NCBI GenBank assembly: GCA_037783415.1 | Contig: JAZGTN010000170.1 | Coordinates: 806,001-870,000, forward strand | DNA length: 64,000 nucleotides | Direction: 5' to 3' | Origin: Leptasterias polaris | Taxonomy: Eukaryota > Echinodermata > Asteroidea > Forcipulatida > Asteriidae | Shown here: one piece after another, positions 32,946 through 45,655 of the stretch | How positions within the stretch are numbered: position 1 is the first letter of the stretch | Layout of the letters: each line of letters starts with the position of its first letter | Position numbers and translations under genes: made by a program | Notes under the pieces: generated by a model | The model's database searches: none | Told to the model about the DNA's origin: nothing | Seen by the model: the letters and a program-made list of their open reading frames with translations, nothing else

Positions 32946-33142
32946 GGGCCCAATTTCATAAAGCTGCTAAAGCACAAAACATCGCTGAGCACAGCAAAAT
33001 TATGCTAACAAGAATAAGGTTACCAGCCAAAACAGCAATGTCACATGTACAATCTGTGACTGGTATCCTGCTTATTTTTTGCTTTTTAGCAGAAAAATTT
33101 GAAGCACTAATTTTCTGCTTCAGCAGCTCTATGTAATTGGCC
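32946..33142. mobile_element. MITE with GGGCCCAATTTCATAAAGCT ends
   Basis: The left end GGCCCAATTTCATAAAGCTG pairs with the right end CAGCAGCTCTATGTAATTGG. Non-coding and diverged. In the intron upstream of the first coding exon of complexin. Confidence 0.65.
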
Positions 33143-34524
33143 AAAAGGGGTAAAAAGAAATGTACTAAATAAGTGAAGAACAAAATGATAGAGTCCCTGA
33201 TGCTCACAACACAAAGCAATACAAACAAAGTTATGGCACGAAAGGAGATGTGCATCGCTCCATGCCAAAGCAAGGCACTTCCTGCCCAAACTCAAAACGG
33301 GGTTTATTTGCTCATTAAAATAGATGAGAAAAAGAGTCTTCAACTAAACGCCTACATAATTACGGCCTATAAATGTAAAAGTCTGTGTGTATTTCTCAGA
33401 ATAAAGCGCGTTTAAAAGACACCACATCACATTAATATCAAGCTGATGTTTCGGTTGAATTCACTTGTAATATACCATTTCATTATTTCCGAGAAGTGTC
33501 CGTTTTTGGCGTGGGGCGTAACAATTGATTCCAAAATAGAGCTTGCTTATTTTTTTCCCCCAGTCCCTTTACAATTACAGTGCTTTATACAGTAAGGAAT
33601 GATAATAAATATCATATGGCTCATTAAAAAGCACTTGCAGCCAAAGTACCTGTGGAGCAAGGAAAATAAAACAGCAGAAGAAAAAGTATTTAATTTCCTG
33701 GGGAAAAAAATAATTTTCAATTGAGATGAAAAAAAACAACACTGAATATATAGAAATTACTTGAAAAGTCAAAACATTGCTTATAGCTCCCTGTTAATGA
33801 CAAACAAATTCCATTTAAAAGAAATGAACCACCATAACACAAAACGTTTTGCAAAATTTACAAGATTTTAAGAAAACTAGAAACAATTTATACCATTTAC
33901 TGTACAACCGACAACCTACACAATTAATAAACACATGTGATCAGGTGATACAAAGAGATTTGGAAGAATAGTTACTGAGACTAGAGAGCAATAAAATACA
34001 ATTTTGTTTTGTCATTCCAGAGACATAACAATTATAACTTAAAAGAGCTTCCAGCTCCAAGATGCAATTTTGTAAAACAACGCATTCAACCATACAACCA
34101 ACATAGAGCACAACACTTTTGAAAGTCGGGATGACATTAAGAACCGGCAAAAATAACAGGAAAAATATGGTAATCATACTACTGAAAGTCATAGTAATGC
34201 AGTTACTTTTGCTTTCTGAAGGTGAAAGACTGAAAGACACAGATTACAAAACATGGGTTTCATGGAAACATGACAAGTATAGCAAGATGCCGCACATTGA
34301 GATCACAGCCATGGTTCGTCGCTGTTTGTGTGTGTAGGACGGCATGAACCTGTCGCTATGGTTGCAGTTCAGTGATCTTTGTATTCATGATGTAAAATGT
34401 TGGTCAGTATGTTGGTAGTCCAGAACGCCGAAATGGGTTCCAGACACCCTCCACAAGAAAATCCCCTTGCCACGCCCCTGTACCGAAATACAGTGTCAGA
34501 AATGGTCAATCTGATTGCACGTAC
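33143..34524. other. Complexin intron, nothing else recognised
   Basis: AT-rich sequence with scattered chance ORFs; no exon or repeat I can name. Confidence 0.4.
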
Positions 34525-34633
34525 CTTGACAGTGAATGCAGATTTGATTTTTTAAAACACCTTGCTGTTGAGTAGATCAGGCAAGGTACAAGTTCTCCAA
34601 AAACGTTGAGTTGACTATCACAAACGGCTGAAT
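34525..34633 (-). other. Predicted 5' untranslated exon of complexin
   Basis: On the - strand a TTGTTGACAG acceptor (ending 34634) and a CAAG/GTACGTG donor (starting 34524) bracket 109 bp without an open start. It lies about 1.9 kb upstream of the coding exon. Inferred from splice sites only. Confidence 0.35.
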
Positions 34634-34879
34634 CTGTCAACAACAAAAAACATTTCATTTTAAACATTCATTCTTTAAAAAAAATGGTCCATGTATGCAC
34701 TTCACTTCATTTAGATCAATGACACATTTGGGTTTGAAAATCCAATTAACTTTTCCGTAACCCAATTAGTTGATTTCCTTAACATCTTTACAAACAAAAC
34801 TAAATTGTTTCACCTTTTTTATAACATTACTGCTCTGGACTTCCCCTTCACTATTTTTCATTAATAATGCGTGACCAGG

Positions 34880-35007
34880 CTGGGCTCGATTTCACAAAGC
34901 ACTAAGAATCATCTCAAAGTTGAAATGTCGATATTGCAATAGTGACATCACACTTTACATAGCAATTAACATTGATCAATCTCAGCTCTTTGTGAAATCA
35001 GCCCCAA
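34880..35007. mobile_element. MITE with TTTCACAAAGCACTAAGAAT ends
   Basis: The left GGGCTCGATTTCACAAAGCA pairs with the right CTCTTTGTGAAATCAGCCCC. Second member of the family at 21343-21490. Confidence 0.65.
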
Positions 35008-36388
35008 CACAAATTCAGTTCTTTTGTTTGTTTGTTTGTTTGTTGTTGTTTTGGGGCAGGTTGGGGTTGGGGGTGGTGGTTCTGCTAGCACTTTTACTAA
35101 CACATGATACGTTTCACTAAATTATTGTTATCTTTTCCTTTAGACGTACAGTGATTAGTACAGTGATTTGTATCGAATCAAATTTCAAGCTGTTACGAAC
35201 AATCTGTGTCGAAAATGCTGTTAGCTTTGTGGAGCATTTTCCACAACTAATGGTAGCTATTTGGACCAGTTTTGGGGGCATTTAGATTACTCCTGTAGGC
35301 CAACTGATTTACTGGCATTTAGCAAGGATGGACCGCTATTTGGTTTGGAGAACAGAAGATTCTTTTGAATGGTCTGAATATCATACATTGTACACTGTAC
35401 GTTGTACTAACCCTAACTCCCAAAGCGTTTTTACTAGAATCCATCCCTAACCCAACACATTCCAACAGCTTATTATACTACCATGCGATGGGAACTGTAC
35501 CCAATCTTAGGGGGACGATACACAACCTAACAAACTCCAACAGGCCTTTTTTGTTTGATTTTGTTGGAGTGTGTACACTTGGCATGTGCAAAATTTGATC
35601 AGTGAAATCACACAGTACCCAACGTAACATAATCCAACAACTATCTCATTAGACCATGGAGGAAAGAGCAATGCCAGACATGTACATTTCACACATCCAC
35701 CATACCCACTCAATCAAATTCAAACACCATTACTTGGCAGCAAGGATACACAATCCCACAGAATCAAACACCCAATCCTAACTTCACTGTACTTAACCTA
35801 ACAAATTTGCCCTGTTTGAATTTGTAGGGTTAGGGATTGTTAGGGTTAAATCATTAATTTAAAGGTACATTCTGTTGGTAAGGGTAAAAACATCATTGTT
35901 TAACTTTAGTCTGAAAACTAAACTGATTATGAAGTTCATAATAGAACCATTTTTTCTGTGAAATATTTTCTTCTAAAATGAAGTCTGTATCTGAAAACCT
36001 TTTAAAAAATGGCATCAGCTAATTGTTAAAACAAAAAAGGACAAATAAATAAAAACAAAATTTAACAAAAGCGTTCACATTATTTTCTAATGGCATTGGA
36101 AATAGATTCAATGACTATTGTCTTTTGTGTTGACTTTCAAGACCCTGTACACAATGTAACAATACCACTTTTTATTTGTTTACCACATACCAGCATTTTT
36201 TAGAGTGTTAATGGTATTGTATGGCTGCAGACATGACAGTGCAACCATGCACTATAGTATGAGTGGTCTGATTAGTATGAACTAACCAACCCACCTTTGT
36301 TTCCATGGGCAGCATCGTGATGCCCTTTTAAAAATGTAAATTTATATAGCACCAAAGTCTGCCTGTAAAGATATTTGTCAGTTGGATA
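35008..36388. other. No gene recognised
   Basis: AT-rich with a TTTG-repeat at 35023-35045. The segment from about 35860 (AAAGGTACATTCTGTTGGTA) resembles the start of another dispersed repeat. No exon seen. Confidence 0.4.
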
Positions 36389-36605
36389 ACCAGAAGTGGA
36401 GGCAGGAGGCTGCCGGCTGCCCCCCCCCCCCCCCTTCCCCCTCCGAAACTTTTGCCCCCCCCCCCCCCCCCCCGCCCCCTCAATAAGATCTTAAAAATGC
36501 AACAATAAATAGTTTAATAAATTAAATAGCCATCCCCCTTCTCCCCCCAAAAATGATAACATTGTGTCTATCACAAACCGGAGGCCTCCACTCACGTCTG
36601 GTCTA
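36389..36605. repeat. Poly(C)-rich repeat fragment
   Basis: Two long C runs (36420-36435, 36456-36473) lie between imperfect inverted flanks (ACCAGAAGTGGAGGC and GCCTCCACTCACGTCTGGT). Probably a MITE or transposon remnant of the same general type as 17590-17710. Confidence 0.45.
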
Positions 36606-36899
36606 TGACCGTCGGGGGGATGGAGGGTTGGAACTTGGAAGACAGTTACGATTAACGCAACTGTACACTAATTCGTCTATTAAATCAACCATAAAAAAGA
36701 AATTATGAAGTTCTTTTACCACATATAATATTATTGCTGGCACTGGCCAACTATATTACTACTAGACGCTATAAGCAGGCATCATGCCCTCTTTCGACAT
36801 ACACAAGAAGCCAACATCATTAAATCGCTGGGATTTTCTACCACTACTGCGTAGCTCAGTGGAATGAGTCCCACTTTAAGTTTAAAATACAGAGATCAC

Positions 36900-39699
36900 T
36901 CCCCCAGGATTCACTGCATTCAGGAAAGATCAGCTCCGCATTAAGAAAGGTGGTGTCGTCATTCTGGTTAAAAATGATCTCATTGCTACCCAGTGCAACA
37001 TTTCTGAAACTGACTCTGCCGAGTTGCTTTGGATTGAACTCTACATCCAGGGTTGTAAACCCTTAATCATAGGGTCCTTTTATAGACCACCGAACTCTCC
37101 ATCCTCCAATCTCCAAGAATTGTCATCCTCCCTGGAAGAAATCCAGCAAAAATTCAAAGATGCAATCATCATCATCGGCGGTGACTTCAATTTAGCTGAC
37201 ATTGATTGGCCCAACCACACTGTAAAACCGTATGCAATTGAATCTGCCAAATGTGCTTTGCTGCTTGACACCTGCAATGCCTTCTTTCTCAACCAGATGG
37301 TCACAATGCCAACCAGAATTACTGATACCACCCTAAGCATCCTCGACCTTGTTTTGACGACTCACCCTAGTTTCATCAATAATTGTGATGTGGTGTCCGG
37401 CATGAGTGATCATGAAATAGTCACCTTCTGCATGAACTTTAAGCCAAAACGCAACAAAAAAGAGCCAAGAAAGGTGTTCCTATTTAGCAAAGCCGATTCC
37501 GACAGTTTCCAGTCCGACTTGCTCGATTTTCAGCACAACTTCCTCAGTGACAACCCAGAGTCATATTCTGTCCAGGAGAATTGGGAACGTTTTAAATCTA
37601 CAGTTTCATCTCTTATGGATAAAAACATTCCAACTAAGATGACTCGTTCAAATGGTAACGCTAAACCCTGGGTAACTAGGGAAACTAGAAGGATGTCAAA
37701 GAAGAAGCAGAGGCTCTAGTATTAACAAATTCCAATCTTGCAAATCAAGTCATGACTGGAAAGTTTACAGAGACTATCAAAAATCACTAAGCAAAAAACT
37801 CTGTCACAACTATTGGGATGTTCAAGGACAGCGATGACAAATCTTACAAATCATTTTGGAAATTCATCCATTCAAAACAGCAAGAGTCCTCAGGAATATC
37901 ATCTTTGAAATCAAATTCCAAAATCATCTTTGACAATAGAGGGAAAGCCAACTCATTCAACGATCAGTTTCGCTCGGTGTTTACATCTGAAGACACTACC
38001 AGTATTCCTGATATAGGACCATCTAACTTTCCATGTATGAAGGACATATCACAGTTACTAGCAATGGCGTGTTAAAGCTCCTTCAAACCTTGATCATCAG
38101 GAAAGCTACTGGGCCAGATTCCATCCCAGCCCGGATCCTGAAGACATATGCCACAGAAATTGCTCCTGTTCTGACCTTCATCTTCCAGCAGTCCATTTCC
38201 TTAGGCACTGTTCCATCCGACTGGCGATTGGCTAATATTTCTCCCATCTTTAAGAAGGGCGACAAAAGTAACCCATCTAACTACAGACCAGTATCCATCA
38301 CCTCCATCTGTAGTAAGCTTGCCGAGCACGTCATCTTTAGTAGCATAATGGACCACTATGAGACCAACAAAATCCTTGTCGATGTCCAAAACGGGTTTCG
38401 CCCAGTACGCTCTTGTGAGACGCAGCTCCTCATAACTGCACATGATCTCTCCAAGTCACTAGACAACCGTGAACAAGTTGATGCCGTGGTTTTGGATTTT
38501 TCCAAAGCCTTTGACCGGGTTCCCCATCAACGGTTGCTGCTTAAGTTACACCACTATGGGATTAGAGGTTCTTTACTGCAATGGATGGAACACTTTCTCA
38601 CCAACCGTAGCCAGCGTGTAGTCGTGGATGGCCAAGCATCAGATTGGGTACCAGTTGAGTCGGGTGTTCCACAGGGTACTGTACTAGGTCCCCTGTTGTT
38701 TTTGACCTTCATCAATAACTTGCCCGATGGTATCACTTCCAACCTGCGCCTCTTCGCAGATGATTGTCTTATGTATCGCTCCGTCGCCAACGCCAGTGAC
38801 AGTGTTAAAAGCTTCAAGAAGATCTTGACCGATTACATCAATGGTCCAAATCCTGGCAGATGAAATTCAACACCGACAAGTGTCACGTAATGCCATTTAT
38901 TCTGCGCCGCAACCCTTCCATCTCAAATTACCACCTTGGAGGAAGAAACCTTGCCACAGTCACCGACCACCCGTACATGTATCTGGGCCTCACCTTCTCC
39001 AATAATATGTCATGGCAGAAACACATCAACAAAATCACAACTCGTGCCAACAGAATGTTAGGTCTTGTTCGGCGTAACCTTAGGAGATGCTCAGTCAAAA
39101 TACGCCAGCAAGCTTATTCGTCACTCAGTCAGACCCCACCTGGAATATTGCAGCCCTGTCTGGAATCCATACACCCAGAAAGACACTACCAGAATCGAAG
39201 CCATACAACGACGTGCTGCCAGGTTCGTTCTCCAGTCGTACCACCGTACTGAAATCGTGTCACCCATGTTGAACACCTTGGAATGGGACACCTTAGAAAG
39301 GCGACGCCAGGCAGCCAGCCTCACACTTCTCTACAAGATTCAGAACCAAACTATTGCAGTCAATCCAGATTTATACCTTAGCCCAGCCATCTCAAGTAAC
39401 ACCAGGGCATACCACCCCAAGAAATACCAGATCATCCCAGGTAGGAATACAGCTATTCTCCAATTCATTTTTCCCAGGAACTGTCATCTGGTGGAACACA
39501 CTCCCAGGCAACATCATTGCCTCACCTTCAGTTGAGGCATTTAGGGGAGTGGTGGCTGCTCACATGTAAGCAGCGCTGAGTTTTTACTTGCACATTGTAC
39601 ATACGCACCCCTGCACTGCTCATGGACAAGAAGTCCCTCGGCATTATATCCAGACTTATGGATCCTACCGAGTATCCAAGTAGAAGTAGAAGTAGAAGT
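36900..39699 (+). pseudogene. Non-LTR (CR1/L2/Jockey-type) retrotransposon, 5'-truncated and broken
   Basis: The element encodes parts of an AP-type endonuclease followed by a reverse transcriptase. Endonuclease (to 37719): YRPP, GGDFNLADIDW and SDHEIVT motifs. RT (38033-38863): KATGPDSIP, NYRPVSITS, QNGFRPVRSC, VVLDFSKAFDRVPH (motif A), SGVPQGTVLGPLLF (motif B) and LFADDCLMY (motif C, FADD catalytic box). The C-terminal part (38860-39569) includes YLGLTFSNNMSW, RPHLEYCSPVWNP, IEAIQRRAARF and WWNTLPG. At least four frame breaks occur (near 37719, 38040-38075, 38850, 39090), and the N-terminal part of the endonuclease is missing. The 3' end is a short TAGAAG repeat (39681-39699), a common tail of such elements. 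It lies upstream of complexin, possibly in its first intron. Confidence 0.88.
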
Positions 39700-40177
39700 G
39701 TATATTGACACACTCCACGTTTTAATCCCTGCTGATGCCCACCCTTTTTTCCATCCCCCCCAAAAAATTCTTCTTTTTATTAAAATTTAAGGTACATTTG
39801 TAGCCCCAACTAAATTTAAATGGATAGTTACCTTTTCTTTTTCTGATTTGTGAATCCCAAAGGTTTTGTTTGTAAAAATGTAATGAAAATACAGTCAGAA
39901 ATTCTTAAATTTTCTAAAAACAATCACTGCGCATGTTCAGTGCTGGCAATATACACTTCCTCTTATTTGCTTTTTTGCGTATGTTAAACGTTCACAAATC
40001 AATTCAGTCATTTATTTATGTGACATTTAATTTACAGTAATGTTAAATTTGCAATCACTTAAGGTTTTAGATGATGATTTGTGAACAGAAGTTTGTAGTA
40101 AGTTGAAGTCTCTTTCATGCTTTCACAAAACAAAATCTCAACAAACACAAAACAAAAGTTACATTTTACAATTTAAA
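39700..40177. other. No gene recognised
   Basis: AT-rich spacer between the retrotransposon and the 1-kb repeat. Confidence 0.5.
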
Positions 40178-41222
40178 TATCCTCCCCTGTCCGGTTTTCG
40201 ATGTAGTATGCCTTTTTCTTTGAATTGAAAAAAAATAAAAATATTCCATAATCAACTGATGCCCTAATTACCTTCCTTTGTTTATAAGAAATATGCAAAC
40301 ATATATTAAAATGTGATGGACATTGAAACTTTCACACCACGCACCGATCTTCGATGACTTCAATAGCGTCCCATTTGTTTTGAGTTTGACCTGTTTTCGA
40401 TGCAAACAAGAAAGTATGGTGTCCGGGTGAAGCCATACGTGGAAGGAACATCTGCAGTGACTACAAGTGTTCTGTGAGACTTAGTGTATGACTCTATATA
40501 GCCAGCAGTTTTCTTCATTTTATTCAACATATTTTTTATTTAGTTTTAAAAATAACCATGGTATTTTTCAAAAACTTTAAAAAAAATATATATAAAACAA
40601 AAATGTAAATAATTCTTGGCTTTGAAATCTTATTTTTATTTAGTTTTGTGTCTTTTTATGTTTCTTAACATTTATAATAAAGCATATAAATAAACAGTGA
40701 TAATCGAATCACAAAGCTGATGTTTAAATTTTAATATTAATAACAAAAATGATAGACTAGAGTGTTACAAAAAAAAATTATCCAGACTATTAGAAAATGA
40801 TATAAGGCACGTGGCTTCTTTAAGCCTCTGTATTTTTTTCCCCAGAATGCTCAGCAGAATGTTCAGTCCCATGATTTGATCATCGTGAATTGTGAATTGA
40901 AAAAGTGTTTGATGAAACTTTTTCGGTGGGAATTTTTTTTTTTATGGCCCCGACAATATGACATATTTTTGTACCTTGCAGAAATGCCTAAAATACCACA
41001 ACTTTTTGCATTTACAAGTGCAACTAACCAGTGGAGCCTTACATGTTTCTAAGTTTTGGTCAAATGAGAGGAGACTCTTTGCTTGGCAAGTCAAACCACA
41101 AAAATTGTATCTAGGGACTGTTTACATCGCGCGCAGAGAGGTAAAAGATTTGCCTCGATTTCAGGGACGCCCTGAATACAGGGCGTCCTAGACGCCCTGA
41201 ATACAGGGCGTCCTACGATATA
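40178..41222 (+). repeat. 1-kb dispersed repeat, copy 1
   Basis: Shares about 1 kb at high identity with 62024-63030, from TATCCTCCCCTGTCCGG to CCTACGATATA. It has no ORF worth calling. The 3' end carries a perfect hairpin (GACGCCCTG, loop AATA, CAGGGCGTC) at 41166-41187, repeated at 41191-41212. Each copy is flanked by a 2-bp direct repeat (AA here, AG in the other), which could be chance. It does not meet Helitron end rules (no proper CTRR). Confidence 0.8.
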
Positions 41223-43129
41223 AACTAACTTTACTAAACAAAACGAATTTTGTGATGTAGGCCCAACACTCCCAACAGAAAGGCATAGAACTTTGAATCC
41301 ATCACCTCCTGTACACCTTATAAACATACGATATTCAGGTGGTTGGTCTTTCCATGTTTTTCATTCTTGAAAACAAATTACAACAAATAACAGAACATTT
41401 CCCTGGGCTGGGGCTTACCTGTTCGTTGTCAACCTGTTGCACTCGCGTTCCTTTACTAGACTACTAGTAGTACTAGTACTCTACTAGTATAGTGGGTGTT
41501 CCTCGTATGTTGTGCGCTACATTCATTGATCATACATAGTGTGTAGGTGAAGCGCATTTCAGGGATTTGCTCAATCTTCAGATTGCGCAAAATTTTGCTC
41601 AACCACTGGAAATAAATAAACGAAAGTAATATTAATACAAGAAAACTGCACATTAATATCCAAAGGATAGCCCCCAAAAGCCAACAACTTGGACTTATTT
41701 CCACTAGGGTCCTCATATAAAAAATTGCAAAAAACACGAAAGAAAAAACAAATAGAGATACATCCAAACATATAGAGCATAAAAGAATGGATGAACAAAT
41801 TAGCTACACAAATCTTACAAAAGTAAACTAATTATAATTGAAAATAGATTAAAAGTTAAAAATAAAAACACAAAATTGATACTTTGCAAAGAGAATAATA
41901 ATAATAATGAAAACTTATAAAGCGCACAAATCCATCAAAGTGCTCATGGCGCTAAATACAAACAATAACATACACAATGTACAATAACCAAAATTGAAAC
42001 GTAAGCCTAATCTAAGAAGAAATCCAGAACATGTGGTAGAGAAATACAATATGCAATATCTAAGAAAACATCGACGGTAAAAATCAAACTATTGACTCAA
42101 ATACTTGATTGATATGTGTCTTAAGGTTTTTTTTAAATTGGGGTAAAGAAACAGAGAATGTGCCCCTTACTGTAGTAGTTTTACGTGAGTGACATAGTGT
42201 CACATAATAACTACATTTTTCATTCATTCCCCCCCCCCCCCCACACACACACACACACACACCCACATCAAAAAACACCTGTCAAATAAATTATTCAAAT
42301 GGTGCTTTTATTCTTTTGCTAGCCGGAGAAAGTTTTGTGGAGGAACAATCTTCAGATTGAGTGCGCAATCTGGTAATAACGACGCCGTGGCTAAAATTCT
42401 TCAAAATGAGCCGAACATATGCGGACAGGACAAATCCATGCGCTAAACATGATTATACTCGAAAGACTGGTCAAGTTTAATCCCTTTGTATACGAAGTAA
42501 ACAAACATAGCTCGTTGATTTTATCAACAATCTCAATGTTTATTTTATTAAATATAATCATTATATTTTTTAGAATGCAAACATTTCAAGAAAAGAATCA
42601 ATTTTATTTCCGTTTTTGCAAACATCTATAGTCGGTGCACCATGCATGTTGCAGCGAACGAAACACACGTTGTGAATATGGAAAAACGTACAGGTTGAAT
42701 ACAATGAACAATCGCCGTGGTGCAGTACACCAAAAAGGATCCGAAGTAATAATCACTACTTGCGCTACATTAAACTGGCAGCAACAGCCCTCCCACTTCC
42801 CACGTTTGGGGCTCGCATACATTGTATACAGTTGTCACGTACACTGACTGCAAGAACAGGGCTCCACTATTACACCCTTCACACTGGAACCCATCCTCAG
42901 TGTATCTAAACATTGACGGAAATTCTTCAAAATTTCAGAATCTATTAATGAAGAGTCTAGCTTGCTAACGAGTACATTACTTTTACAGAGTTTTCCGCTT
43001 CATATTACCGACTTATTAAGTTAAAGTCATCTCAAACGATTGGGCCTCATCGGTAATTTTGTTTTTAACTATTTAAAAAAGGCTGCTCACGCGGAGAACA
43101 GTGAGCCAAAATTGATAAGTGGTATATTG
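41223..43129. other. No gene recognised; possible upstream exon end on - strand
   Basis: A CAACGAACAG/GTAAGCC on the - strand (donor at 41418) could end a first non-coding exon, perhaps of complexin. A cluster of ACTAGT palindromes lies at 41455-41494. At 41888-41950 there is an ATAATAATA tract followed by ACTTATAAAGCGCACAAATC, a dispersed-repeat signature. A C run plus AC repeat lies at 42229-42262. No coding exon recognised. Confidence 0.35.
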
Positions 43130-44035
43130 CAAAAGAACAGGACCGGGATTCTCTTGCTGATATGGTCTATAGCAAGTCCTTGGTTCGAATCCGAGTTGGC
43201 TACAAAAACAAATATTTTCATTTTACCGTTAACAAAAGTAACTTAATACTGTAGAGAAAAGAAAGGCGTTTCTATGAGCAGAACAGTTAGCATAACTGGG
43301 TAGTTGATGGTACTGCATAGCAAGTCTTTGGTTCGAAACCCAGCTGGCTAAAAAAAACTTTTACTTTTACCTGTAAGAACAATTAACTAAGAAAAACATT
43401 TTATTACGAGCAGAACACATTAGCGCAACTGGAAAGTTGATGGTACTGCATACAGCAAATCCTCGGTTCGATTCCAACTTGGCAAAACAAAAATATATTT
43501 TTACCTCCAAGAAAAAGTCACTTAATAGGCCCTAATGTATATATTTAAAAGATAAACGTTTCTTATGACCAGAACAGTTGGTGCAACTGGATAGGTGTTG
43601 GTAGTGCATATCGCAAGTCCTTGGTTCGAATCCGAATGGCCTCCAACAAACTTTTCCTTTTACTTTATAGAAATAAATATTTTAATACATTACATAAAGA
43701 AAAGAAAAGCGTTTCTTATGAGCAGGAAAGTTAGCTCAACTGGTAAGGTATTGGTTGTGTACATCGAGAGTCATTGGTTCGTTTCCTGCTTGTCTCAAAA
43801 AACCTTTTCTTTGTGACTCTACACTTAATAATGTATATACATTTTTTTCAAATGCGTTTCTTATGAGCAGAACAGTTAGCTCAACGGGATAAGTGATGGT
43901 AGCGCAAATCGCAAGTCCCCGGTTCGAATCGGAGTTGGCTCAAGAAAAAGAGAAGAAAAAACAACATTGTTTTACATGTTATCCAATTGCAGCACGGAGT
44001 ACAAGACGAAGGGTGACCGGTTCGAACCGGCCACG
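43130..44035 (+). repeat. Tandem array of tRNA-like units
   Basis: Six units begin near 43130, 43272, 43404, 43561, 43713 and 43858 (spacing about 130-157 bp), with a seventh partial unit at about 43981-44035. Each carries an A-box-like TAGCTCAACTGG or variant and a B-box GGTTCGAATCC or variant, 45-50 bp apart, and ends in TTGGCT then A-rich spacer. In the unit at 43130 the T arm CTTGG-TTCGAAT-CCGAG pairs fully. Acceptor and anticodon arms are degenerate, so these are not normal tRNA genes; no anticodon is assigned. The spacer GCGTTTCTTATGAGCAGAAC precedes several units. Confidence 0.7.
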
Positions 44036-44137
44036 CAAACAACGAGTGAAAAAGGAGAAACTTAGAAACGTAGAAACTGCAACAGGGCCCATCTGCAACA
44101 GGGCCCTTACTTACGGTTTTACGAGTAAAGTCTAAAT

Positions 44138-44603
44138 TGTGACCCGCTCTATCGAAATGAGGAATGTCTCGGAAATCACATTTTCGTGTAAATCGCCATA
44201 CAAAAGTTGTTGACATTCAAAAATCATGGAAATTTTTTTAAAATCCGATTCCGCGATTTTGGTGGTATTATGATAAACAAAACTTGATCTTTCTTGTCGT
44301 GGTCTTACCTTTAATTGAAAAGATCCACAACAAGTATGTTTTCTTGAACATTTGTGTACGCGTAGTACAATAGCTAGCTGTTGTTAATAACGATTATCTA
44401 ACTAAACACGTCATAACAAAATGGAATTGGCCTTGCCTTGTAGACTTTCTTCATTACCCGATAACTTCGGACTGGAATAAGTTACGGAAATAATAATGGT
44501 AGGCCTATTGCTGGAAAGCCAGTGAGGTACTTATTAACATGGTGTGCATAACTCAATTTTCAAAATTTCCGAGACATTCCTCAATTCGATAGAGCAGGTC
44601 ACA
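44138..44603. mobile_element. 466-bp MITE, same family as palindrome insert
   Basis: Starts TGTGACCCGCTCTATCGAAA and ends with TTCGATAGAGCAGGTCACA. It is clearly homologous to 3499-3977 along its length but with many substitutions and small indels. Confidence 0.75.
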
Positions 44604-44802
44604 ATTGTGGTTCTTCTTCAGCATTATAGCCATACCAAAATAAGTAGATTCTAGAGAAACAAATAAAGAAAGAAATAAAACCAAAATATGTTTACACCTA
44701 AGGGACTAGTTGAAGTTTAGCAATTACGCTTGACGCATGCGATATTGCCTTCGGATACTTTTTGGTGTACTTAGCAATGAGCCCTAAACGTTTGAAAATG
44801 TT

Positions 44803-45463
44803 GGGCGCAATCTTTGAAGTTGTCCCTTTTTTAATTTGCGCAGGGTGGCTCAGGCGTAAACTTTGAACACCGCGCGCGCACTATCTTCGTCGTTCAAACT
44901 TCATTCCAACCACTTGTCGTGAAATCTGTTTGACGGGAATTTACATCCAAAGGTTAAAGGTGTAAGTTCGAAGTAGTGTTCGGCCGTATCTTAACTTCTG
45001 TCTGAATTGATACTTTTGTTCAAAAACTTGAGAAAAATGTCGAGAAACGGTTCTGCTCACGAACTGTAAGCTCAGATAGGCTTGTGTCATAAAATAAAAC
45101 GGAATCACGCTGGCAGCAGATTCCTGTGTGATATATATAAATAAACCGCGCAGCAACTTGTTGATAAACTTTTGTTTACAATAGAACAACAAATTAGAGA
45201 ATTCGTTTGAAAGACAAACTGGATACATTTAACGTTTTTGTTTCTAGTTTGACAATCGCCGGCCGCTGTCATGTTTCCCAATATGGAATTGTTCCTACCT
45301 CCATGTTCCTAAACGCGTAGCTCGTGTCAATTTCGTGCCTCAGTCGCGCAATTTTTATTCGTGTGGACAGACTTTAGTTCCAAAATTGCGTGCGCGCAAG
45401 TTTTAAAATTGGCTTGCGCGCAAGCGCGAATTTAAAAAAAGGACGACTTCAAAGATCGCGCCC
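44803..45463. mobile_element. 660-bp TIR element
   Basis: GGGCGCAATCTTTGAAGTTG at the left end is complemented by GACGACTTCAAAGATCGCGC CC at the right end; the inverted match extends about 38 bp with a poly(A/T) stretch. The interior has no recognised protein, so it is non-autonomous or unrelated DNA. It ends 25 bp before the large foldback element. Confidence 0.65.
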
Positions 45464-45655
45464 TACATCATGCATGTACATGAACAAGACCAGGCTGAAG
45501 TGAGCACCGAATTTGGGCCCAGCACCGAATCAGGCCCAGCACCGAATTTCTCCTCAGCACCGAATTTCAAAATTTCCGATAAAGACCGTCACTACATGTC
45601 AATAACAACACAAAGACGGTGTGTCCTACATGCCTACTTTAAATAAGGTTGTGTC

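Noticed and set aside
37080..37340. ORFs antisense to the retrotransposon (also 38083-38817)
   Set aside because: They are shadows of the endonuclease and RT frames on the + strand.
40178..41222. Helitron
   Set aside because: A 3' hairpin is present but the final CTRR and A/T insertion site are not convincing, and no Rep/helicase is seen.
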